Origin: Acidobacteriota bacterium
GTDB lineage: Bacteria > Acidobacteriota > Terriglobia > Bryobacterales > Bryobacteraceae
Reading direction: 5' to 3'
Length of the DNA: 43,005 nt
Assembly (NCBI GenBank): GCA_026394075.1
Contig: JAPKYX010000048.1
Coordinates: forward strand, 1-43,005
In this document: in pieces, positions 1-9,200 of the stretch
How positions within the stretch are numbered: the first letter of the stretch is position 1
Layout: each line of letters starts with the position of its first letter
Notes under the pieces: model-generated
Databases searched by the model: none
What the model was told of the DNA's origin: nothing
The model's input: the letters and a program-made list of their open reading frames with translations, nothing else
Program-made: the position numbers and the translations under genes

Positions 1-1201
1 AATCGGCGTTATTGCGGTCAAACGTGTAGTTGCCCGGAGCAAAGTAGTTGTTCTGGATCGTCCCGTCCAGGTTCGGGTTCGGGATCAGCGAAGTCATCTT
101 CACCGCCGCCGGGTCAAACAGTGCCGCCGGAATGCGCGAATCGGCAAACGGCAGCCGTCCGACGCCATTCACCGTGCCGGTGGATGGGTCGTAGATGGTC
201 GCGCCGGTGCCGTTAAAGTTGCCCTGCCGCAGCGCCGCCGTGGGCAGTGTCCGGAACGCCTGTGCATATTGACGGCGCGTGGTCCGCTCCCAGTTGGCAA
301 AGAAGAACAGCTTGTTCTTGATCACTGGGCCACCAAAAGTGCCGCCCACCTGATTCAAAAGATTCTTGGGCAGTTGTGCGCCGACAAAGAAGAAGTTCTT
401 GGCCTGCACCTTGCTGTTGGTGTGATACCAGTGCGCGCTGCCATGGTACTGGTTGGTGCCGGACTTGATGGATACGTTGATCGCCGAACCGCCCGCCATG
501 CCCTGTTCGGCGTCAAAGCTGTTCGACACCAGGTTGACCGTCTCGATTGCTTCCGCCGGCGGGACATAGGCAATGATGTGCGGAAGCCAAGGGTAGCTGA
601 CCGTCGCACCATCCAGACGCGTGTTGTTGTTCGAATAGGAAGCACCGTTGACATTGGTGCCCAGCGAACGCTGGGGATTACCCGCGTCGGAGTGCAATTC
701 AGTGGGCGGACTAAAGCCGGGAAGAATCTTATAAAGATTCTGGAAGTTGCGCCCCTGGTTGCCGGCAAATGGCAGGTTCTGTACTTGCGACTTGTCGATC
801 GAGTTGTTGATGTCGGCCCGGTCGGTCTGCAAGGAAAGCGCATTCGCCGAGACATTGATGGTCTCCGTCACCTGCGCCACTTGGACCTTGACGTCCAGAC
901 GCCGGATAGTGTTCACATCGATCGGAACATTCTCCTGGGTGACCGGGCTGAACGCCGCCGCGGCGATCGTTACTTTGTATCGACCCGCCTGCAAATCGTT
1001 GAACTGAAAGGATCCGCGGTCGTCGGTCGTCACCTGGCGCGTCACGCCAGTGTTCATATTGACGGCCTCCACCTTGGCCGCGGGCACCGCCGCGCCGGTG
1101 GGATCTGTTACGTTGCCGGTCAGTGAGCCGTAAAGGACCTGGGCGGCAGCTGGAAGGGTGAGCGCAAGCGCACACAGTAAAATGGTAAGTGTCTTCTTCA
1201 T
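1..1201 (-). CDS. TonB-dependent receptor with N-terminal carboxypeptidase-regulatory-like domain (partial)
   Basis: Outer-membrane receptor, N-terminal 400 residues only; the rest lies beyond the left edge. The ATG at 1201 opens a clear signal peptide (MKKTLTILLCALALTLPAAA, cut before Q). Residues of about 22-105 form a carboxypeptidase-regulatory/beta-sandwich domain (GSLTGNVTDPTGAAVPAAKV, then GRYKVTI). A plug-like region follows (LDGATVSYPW, AIETVNLVSNSFDAEQGMAGG, GGTFGGPVIKNKLFFFANWE). This architecture is typical of the large receptor families in Solibacter-like acidobacteria, which are thought to import oligosaccharides or other large ligands. The ligand cannot be told from this part. 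It is divergent from the radical SAM gene across about 317 bases. A weak promoter (TTGCGT, 17 bases, TAGACT on the minus strand) is possible upstream. Confidence 0.93.
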   Translation of the reverse strand, partial: MKKTLTILLCALALTLPAAAQVLYGSLTGNVTDPTGAAVPAAKVEAVNMNTGVTRQVTTDDRGSFQFNDLQAGRYKVTIAAAAFSPVTQENVPIDVNTIRRLDVKVQVAQVTETINVSANALSLQTDRADINNSIDKSQVQNLPFAGNQGRNFQNLYKILPGFSPPTELHSDAGNPQRSLGTNVNGASYSNNNTRLDGATVSYPWLPHIIAYVPPAEAIETVNLVSNSFDAEQGMAGGSAINVSIKSGTNQYHGSAHWYHTNSKVQAKNFFFVGAQLPKNLLNQVGGTFGGPVIKNKLFFFANWERTTRRQYAQAFRTLPTAALRQGNFNGTGATIYDPSTGTVNGVGRLPFADSRIPAALFDPAAVKMTSLIPNPNLDGTIQNNYFAPGNYTFDRNNAD

Positions 1202-1313
1202 GTAGACCCGTGTGGGACAAGTCTATCCGTAGCTCATACCGTACGCAAGAGAATTGTTGAGCAGGCGAGGTTGTGCCGCCGTCCGGCAACAGGTCACTCA
1301 TCTGGCCAAAACG

Positions 1314-1372
1314 TTGAATCGCTGGCGGTTCGCTTCCCTGGAGGCCCAAACTTGAATCGCTGGCGCTTCGCT
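1314..1372. repeat. Imperfect 21-base direct repeat in the TonB/radical-SAM intergenic region
   Basis: The 21 bases at 1314-1334 recur at 1352-1372 with one mismatch (TTGAATCGCTGGCG then G or C then TTCGCT), a period of 38 bases. A shorter related string (TTTCGCTGGCCC) follows near 1434. The spacer holds no convincing gene on either strand. The copies could be tandem operator half-sites or the scar of a small duplication. Confidence 0.55.
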
Positions 1373-1441
1373 GGGCCATCCCCCATTCGCGTCGATTTTT
1401 CCCCATCAGGCCAGAGTTTTCACCATTTCGCTGGCCCGTTC

Positions 1442-1492
1442 TCGACCCCTGTACGGAAACGTACTACACTTTTCGTTCGAGGCTAAAGCCTC
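1442..1492 (+). promoter_or_regulatory. Candidate promoter with two small hairpins upstream of the radical SAM gene
   Basis: TCGACC at 1442-1447 and TACACT at 1465-1470 are separated by 17 bases and match sigma-70-like boxes at four of six positions each. The spacer carries a perfect inverted repeat with a GAAA loop (GTACG 1451-1455, CGTAC 1460-1464), so a regulator could bind between the boxes. After the expected start site lies a second perfect stem (GAGGCT 1479-1484, AGCCTC 1487-1492) with a two-base gap. An AGGAGA follows at 1497-1502, unusually far (16 bases) from the ATG at 1519. No reporter or start-site evidence is available. Confidence 0.45.
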
Positions 1493-1518
1493 AACCAGGA
1501 GAATCAGGCAGACAAATT

Positions 1519-3615
<2,097 letters not shown>

Positions 3616-3642
3616 TTCGCCCGCGAGCTACTGATTCAAAAG

Positions 3643-3677
3643 ACCGCCCGGGCTTAGGCTCGGGCGGTTTTGCTTTT
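3643..3677 (+). terminator. Intrinsic terminator after the radical SAM gene
   Basis: Perfect 8-base stem (ACCGCCCG 3643-3650, CGGGCGGT 3661-3668) with a 10-base loop, followed by a T-rich tail (TTTTGCTTTTT). It starts 27 bases after the radical SAM stop codon. This is the clearest intrinsic terminator in the window. Confidence 0.85.
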
Positions 3678-3688
3678 TGGGGCTCAAG

Positions 3689-3835
3689 ATGCGACGGCTT
3701 GAAAACCGCTACGTCGATGCCGAGACAGAGGAGCGGCGCGCTCGAACCTTCGCCGTACTGGAAGCCAGCCGAGGGATCATGTCTGAGGAAGAAGGCAAGC
3801 AGCTGCAAGCCAACATTAGGAAGTGGCGCTCGTAG
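3689..3835 (+). CDS. Small hypothetical protein, 48 residues
   Basis: An ATG at 3689 opens a 48-residue charged frame (MRRLENRYVDAETEERRART, ending NIRKWRS) that stops 40 bases before the vapB-like start. Composition (many E, R and A, heptad-like leucines) is compatible with a short helical protein, and its position just ahead of a toxin-antitoxin pair suggests an antitoxin-like or remnant gene. No family was recognised. There is no strong ribosome-binding site (GGGGCTCAAG precedes the ATG). It may not be expressed. Confidence 0.4.
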   Translation: MRRLENRYVDAETEERRARTFAVLEASRGIMSEEEGKQLQANIRKWRS

Positions 3836-3850
3836 TTCTGGCACCAATGG

Positions 3851-3871
3851 CAAGTATACTTGCTATACTTG
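3851..3871 (+). promoter_or_regulatory. Operator/-10 region of the vapBC-like operon
   Basis: CAAGTATACTTG at 3851-3862 is a perfect 12-base palindrome. Its right half TATACTTG is repeated exactly at 3864-3871. TATACT at 3864-3869 is a good -10 box, and the ATG of the antitoxin lies six bases further on, with no ribosome-binding site. The antitoxin therefore probably represses its own promoter by binding the palindrome and half-site, and the transcript is probably leaderless. Both points are inferred from sequence. Confidence 0.6.
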
Positions 3872-3875
3872 CCCC

Positions 3876-4103
3876 ATGCCCCAGCTCAATTTCTACGTCC
3901 CCCAATCCACCGCCGACGAGTTGAAGCGCCGGGCGAAGGTGCGCAAGTTGCCGGTGTCGCGCTACATTGCTGAGATTGTGTCCAAGGACGTCAGAACGGG
4001 ATGGCCGCCGGGATACTTTGAGTCATTCGCGGGAAAGTGGATCGGCGACCTGGAACGGCCCGACCAGGGCGTACTCGAAGAGATCGAGCCGCTCAACCTA
4101 TGA
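3876..4103 (+). CDS. Antitoxin of a VapBC-type module (ribbon-helix-helix-like)
   Basis: 75 residues starting MPQLNFYVPQSTADELKRRA. The short N-terminal strand followed by two helices (ADELKRRAKVRKLPVSRYIA, then EIV) is typical of ribbon-helix-helix antitoxins, which bind DNA as dimers through the strand. The C-terminal part (GYFESFAGKW, then ERPDQGVLEEI) would be the toxin-binding segment. Its stop overlaps the toxin ATG by four bases (ATGA), so the two are translationally coupled. The ATG at 3876 is preferred over longer in-frame extensions because the homology-like part begins there and the operator lies just upstream. Confidence 0.8.
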   Translation: MPQLNFYVPQSTADELKRRAKVRKLPVSRYIAEIVSKDVRTGWPPGYFESFAGKWIGDLERPDQGVLEEIEPLNL

Positions 4104-4492
4104 GCTTCCTGCTCGATAGCGACTTTTGCGTGGGCTGCCTGCGGAGCCATCCAGACGCCCTCCGACGATTGGCCCAGTTCCGCCCGGATGAGGTGTTTGT
4201 GCCTGCGGTCACCCGGGCGGAGTTGATGACGGGAGCCTACAAGTCGGCCGCGCCAGCACAGAACGTCCAAACGACCCTCAATTTTCTGAGACCCATCGCC
4301 TCGCTACCCTTCGACGACCAAGCCGCCGACCACTATGGCCAGATCCGCGCCTCGCTCGAACAACAAGGCCAGAAGATCGGGCCCAACGACCTCATGATCG
4401 CCGCCATCGCCAGTACCCACGGGCTAACCGTCGTCACCCGCAACACCCGCGAGTTTCAGCGCGTTCCCGGCGTCTCGGTAGAGCCCTGGTAG
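4100..4492 (+). CDS. PIN-domain ribonuclease toxin, VapC-like
   Basis: 130 residues. PIN-domain acidic residues are visible: D6 in FLLDSD, E41 in TRAELMTG, D97 in GPNDLMIAA and E118 in RNTREF. The last position is often Asp in VapC toxins, so Glu is a mild variation. The family cleaves RNA, commonly initiator tRNA or rRNA, in a metal-dependent way, and is held inactive by the antitoxin encoded just upstream. Its stop codon abuts the end of the convergent haemoglobin gene with no gap, so no terminator separates them. Confidence 0.88.
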   Translation: MSFLLDSDFCVGCLRSHPDALRRLAQFRPDEVFVPAVTRAELMTGAYKSAAPAQNVQTTLNFLRPIASLPFDDQAADHYGQIRASLEQQGQKIGPNDLMIAAIASTHGLTVVTRNTREFQRVPGVSVEPW

Positions 4493-4924
4493 CTACTTCT
4501 CCGCGATCTCGGGCTTCAGCGCGTCCACCATCTTCAAAAACTCCGCCTTCTCCGTGCCCTTCACCTGAGCCTTGTCCAGCGCCGCCGCCATGTAGTCCAT
4601 GTTGGCTTGCCACTCCTGCGCGTTGATCCCCAAGCCGCCATGCACCGTCTTCATATCGCGGCCCACATACGTGCACGGACCACCGGCCATCGCGCAAAGT
4701 TGATCCTTCAGCAATTGCCGCCCACGCTTCAGCGAATCCGCGCCCCGTCCCGCAAAGCGCGCGAACTTGGGATCGGCCCGGAGGCCTTTCAGATACTCGT
4801 CCGCAATCACCGCAATGGTGTCGTAGCGGCCGACGCGCTCATAAAGAGAGGCGGGCTTGGGCTGCGCACGCACAGAGGAGCCACCCAGGGACATGACCGT
4901 CAGGAGAACGGCGACACACCGCAT
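4493..4924 (-). CDS. Group 1 truncated haemoglobin with signal peptide
   Basis: 143 residues. Residues 1-20 form a signal peptide (hydrophobic VAVLLTVMSL, then SVRAQ). The globin part begins LYERVGRYDTIAVIADEYLK. Features of group 1 truncated globins are the distal-side Tyr44 in DEYL, the block LCAMAGGPCTYVGRDM, and the proximal His95 in MKTVHGGLGI. Such proteins bind O2 or NO; periplasmic versions are less usual and their role is not clear. It is the second gene after the beta-lactamase-fold hydrolase, whose stop lies two bases upstream of this ATG, so they form one transcription unit. Confidence 0.88.
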   Translation of the reverse strand: MRCVAVLLTVMSLGGSSVRAQPKPASLYERVGRYDTIAVIADEYLKGLRADPKFARFAGRGADSLKRGRQLLKDQLCAMAGGPCTYVGRDMKTVHGGLGINAQEWQANMDYMAAALDKAQVKGTEKAEFLKMVDALKPEIAEK

Positions 4925-4926
4925 CG

Positions 4927-6102
4927 CTAGTCCACCAACGCCGAATAAGCGATATTCACGAACGCATTGCGCTCATCGCTGCCGCCTTCGCGGTGGATCA
5001 TGAAGATGCCGATCAGATTCTTCTTCGGGTCAATCAAGCAGTACGTGCCGTAGCGCCCGCCATGGCCATACGTGCCGATCGACAACGGTGCGGCCGCACC
5101 ATCCTTGGCCACCGCCCACGCCAATCCGTAGGCCATGCCCGGCCCATTCGTGTAGAGCTCGCCCGTGCCCACCTGCGTCATCGTCTCGATCGAATGCTTC
5201 GACAGGATGCGCACGCCGTTCAACTGGCCGCCGTTCAGCAGCATCTGGTAGAGCAAGAACAGATCGCTCGCGGTCGAATACAGGCCGCCTTCGGGCAGCG
5301 GATACTTCGCCCCATCGCGGAACTTCATCGCGCCCTCGCCCAGCGGATCCGCCGTGTACTTCAGCGGCTTGCCGTCCTTCAGGATGTAGGCCGTGGGCAT
5401 CCGGCCCCACTTCTCTTTCGGTGGGTAGATGAAGGTGTCTTTCATGCCCAGCGGCGCGAAGATCCGCTTCTCGAGAAACTGCTCAAACGGCATCCCGCCC
5501 AGCACTTCGACAATCCGCGCCAGTGACGCAATGCCGGTGTTGCTGTACTGCCACTTTGTCCCGGGCTCGAATTCCAGTGGCGCCTGCGAGATCACCAGCA
5601 CCACTTCGGCCAGCGTCTTGTGCAGCGCGCCATGCAGTTCGCCGATCCCAGCTGGTGGGTTCAGCGGCAGGCCGGAGGTATGCATCATCAGATCCCGCAC
5701 GGTGATCCGACGCGCCGGCTTCTTCAGCGTGTCGCCCACCAGCAACCGCTGCCCGCGGAACTCCGGCAGGTGCTTTTCCACCGGATCATTCAGCGCCAGC
5801 TTCCCCTCCTCCGCCAGCATCATCGCGGCCATCGCCACCACGGGCTTGGTCATGGAATGCAGCTGGAAGATGGCGTCGGTTTTGATCGGCTGCTTCGTCT
5901 CGATGTCGGTGTAGCCAGTGGCATGCAGCGCCGCCACTTTGCCGTGGCGGGCCACCAGTGTCACCGTTCCCGCCATCGTCCCGGCATCGACAAACTCCTT
6001 CATCCGGACCGGAATGCGCGACAGCCGCGCGGAATCAAGACCGGTCTGCGCGCTCAAGGCCGTCAGCAGGACAAACAAGGTGGTGAGTGTACGAATCAGC
6101 AT
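4927..6102 (-). CDS. Serine hydrolase, class C beta-lactamase / penicillin-binding-protein fold
   Basis: 391 residues with an N-terminal signal peptide (MLIRTLTTLFVLLTALSAQ). The three family motifs are present: SMTK at 83-86 (nucleophile S83, K86), YSN at 186-188, and HGG at 347-349. Members include class C beta-lactamases, D-aminopeptidases and many esterases (PF00144). The overall layout (FEQFLEKRIFAPLGMKDTF and FRDGAKYPLPEGGLYSTASD) is closer to the EstB-like/CubicO esterases than to true beta-lactamases. Substrate unknown. Exported to periplasm or surface. First gene of a two-gene unit with the truncated haemoglobin. Confidence 0.9.
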   Translation of the reverse strand: MLIRTLTTLFVLLTALSAQTGLDSARLSRIPVRMKEFVDAGTMAGTVTLVARHGKVAALHATGYTDIETKQPIKTDAIFQLHSMTKPVVAMAAMMLAEEGKLALNDPVEKHLPEFRGQRLLVGDTLKKPARRITVRDLMMHTSGLPLNPPAGIGELHGALHKTLAEVVLVISQAPLEFEPGTKWQYSNTGIASLARIVEVLGGMPFEQFLEKRIFAPLGMKDTFIYPPKEKWGRMPTAYILKDGKPLKYTADPLGEGAMKFRDGAKYPLPEGGLYSTASDLFLLYQMLLNGGQLNGVRILSKHSIETMTQVGTGELYTNGPGMAYGLAWAVAKDGAAAPLSIGTYGHGGRYGTYCLIDPKKNLIGIFMIHREGGSDERNAFVNIAYSALVD

Positions 6103-6286
6103 CGCGCTTATCGTATCGCGAAGCCAGAGGCCCGGCGCGCCTTCAAGCGCGGATGCAACGGAAGCGTCCAGCCGAACACAACTGTATTGAGGCGGCTAGG
6201 CTACTGGGCCTGAAAGTGTTAGGCTCAGCTCATTCAAAAACTCGGGGGGACCTCTCCCGGGGAAGCTGGCGTCTGGGGAGAATCTG

Positions 6287-9200
6287 ATGTCGATGTTTGG
6301 TCTGGGCAACTTGAGCAGCGGCTGGCGCGTAAGCGCGCGCCTGGTGGTGGCCATCCTCGTACCGGCCGCGATCGTCGGCTGGCTGCTGGTGAACGGAGCA
6401 TCCCAGAAGCGGGCGCTGGAAGAGCGCAACATGCGTTGGCTGGGACATATGGCCAACCAGATAGAGGCTCGGATCTCCAACTTCGACGAAGCCGTGGACC
6501 GCTGGGCCTACATCGGGGCCAAAGAGAAAACCAATAGCGCCTCGGTTGCCGCCAACAAGTTCGGCGTCGTGAATAATCTCGACACGGAGGACTGCCCTGC
6601 CGGCGGGACCAACTTTAGCGTCACCAAGGAAGCGGGCAAGCTGAAACTGCATTTCCGCCGGACAAAGAATGGGGATGCCTGCGCGTACTCCGATCTCGGT
6701 AAGGTGGTGGAACAATCGCTGCGGAAGGACGTCTTCTCGGCGGTTATATTGGCGGAACGAAACGGAACTGTTCTCTATCAGACGGACCAGGCAAAGATGA
6801 GGTTCACCGACCTCGACTTCCTCTTCAAGGCTGCTCCAGCCAAGGAAGCGCCCTCTCCGGCCAAGTCGGATGCCGCCCCCAAGGCCTCCGTTCCCGCAGG
6901 TCCCGGGCAACATGTGCCAACTGCCTCCACGCACTCCATCAAGTCGATTGGCGACCAGGAGTACTCGGTCTACGTACAGCCTCTTCGGCTCCGGTTGTCC
7001 GCGGCCAACGACACCGGCCAGGGCGATTGGTTTCTTGTCGGACTATCGGAAGCCAATACGCCTTGGGAGAGTTCGGGTCCCCAGGGTTTGCTTCTTGTCC
7101 TCCCCCTAGTGGTCCTGCTGGTGGCCCTGAGTTGGCCGCTGCCGCGGTTGTGGTTGATGTCCTCCGCCGAGCCACTGCGGCAAGGCTATCTGGTGATCGC
7201 CGCGGCTTGTTCGATGGGGATTGTGCTGGTGATGACCATCCTGGGTCTGTATTTCTTTATCCGCAGCTTCGCGGATGTGCGGACGGATGGGCGGCTGGCA
7301 ATCTTAGCCGAGGAGATTGGCTCCAATGTCAGTCATGAACTGAAACTGGCCTTGAAGCAACTTGAAATACTCGACAAACGGGCGTATGACAAGCGGCTGG
7401 AAACAGAAGAGGGTGACTCTTCGGCCGTCCGGCTACTCAGTGTCCTGAAGCCGAATGAGATCGTCTTCCCGTTTGAATACGCCGACTGGATCAATGCCAA
7501 CGGCCAAAAGGATTTCCGCTGGACGACATCAAAGGAGCCGGCCCGGCCGATCACAGTCAGTGATCGGCAGTATTTCCGGAATGTCATGGAAGACCACCTG
7601 CTCCCACCACTCACGGCGGGCGCCGGACCATTCGCGGTCGAGCGCGTACTCTCTCGAACCACCGGGCGCATGGTCACCATGCTGGCCGTAAGATCCAAGC
7701 TGGACCAGGAGCAGGTCAAGGAGCAGCGCTTGCCGGTGGCCAATCTGGCCGTGACACTCCCCTCCCTTGAGAGCCCGGTGCTGCCGGCGGAGTTCGGCTT
7801 TGCCGTAATCGACTCCGCGGGCAAGGTCTTGTTCCACTCTGAACCCAGCCGCGTCATGGTGGAGAACCTGTTTGAGGAGTGCCCGGAAGTGCCCGAGTTA
7901 GCCCAGGTGGTGGAACGGCGGGCGACAGCGTCCATCAGTACCAACTATTCCGGAGGCGCGCACCGGATGCTGGTCGCACCGCTGCCGGGGCTGGGACAGG
8001 TGCCCTGGACCCTGGTGGTGTACCGGAAGCTGGAACCCGTACGCGTGGTCCGCGCGCAGGCGATGGTTGGCGCACTGGCATTGTTTGTGTGTTACTCGGT
8101 CGCGGTGCTCGTCATCGCTGGGGGCGTGCTGTACCTATTGGGCCGCTGGAGGCGGCGGTTCATGCCGGCATTGCTGCTCGAAGCAGCTTGGTGGGCACCG
8201 CACGGATCCTGTTACCCGGTGCTGGCCGCCTTTGGCTTTGCCCTGATGTTGATCTATTGGCGCAGCTTGGACGGGGCGACCGGTTCAGTTACCTTCTACA
8301 GTTCGATTGCCGTCGCCGTGTCCTTTCTGACGCTCAGCGCGGTGGCGCTCCGGATCCCGCTGACCCGGCCCTGGCGAGGCATCAGCCTGGTTTGGCTGGT
8401 AACGGCGTCCGCCTGGCTGGCGGCCTTCGCCTGGATGATGAACGACTACTGGATGGTTGTGTTCGCGCCGGCCGGGCTGGCGGCGGCTCGATATGCGCAG
8501 TACCGCTGGAGAGGACGCGGGACGGGTCCGGCATGGCGGACTCCGCGCAGTTGGGTGTTATGGGCGGCGGAACTGGTGGTCTGCCTGGTCATCCTGCCAA
8601 CGTTCGGGCTGGGCAAGATGTCGTACGAGTATGAGGCCGGCCTGTATGCGCGCGAGCTGCAATCGGAGCTCAGCGAGGGCTTCACGCAACAGGGAGAAGC
8701 CCTCGCCCAAAGGCTGGCCGAACTGCCGGGAGCCACCGAATGCCGCCTTGTCCGCCAGCAGTTACTATCCGCCCTGCGGATCGGAGCAGTAACTACCTCA
8801 ACTTGTGCACCCACATACTTTTATGGCGGGGCCGGCTACAACACGCAGATCACCATCGCCGCGGCCCAACGGCATTTGGACAAAGGAGAGCAGCTGGCGC
8901 AGGAAGAGCGGATCAGGAAGGAACGGGAAGATTCTTACAACGCCAGACGTGAGGCGGCCGCGAGGCGATCACCAGAAGCCTATCAACAAGTAGATCAGAG
9001 CATACGCGCGGAGCAACAGCAGGCGGCGGCCGCCAAGCTCATTGAAACAAAGATAGCCGCCGAAGCCGCCCGGCTTGTCCGGGCATCGGAGACCTCAGCG
9101 GCGGCTTGGAAGGAAGAAGTCAAGGCGATTGAAGCCGAGAAGAGGCAAGCTGACGCCGCGAGACTGGCACGGGCCGCCGCGAAGTCCGGGTCGGCCCGGC

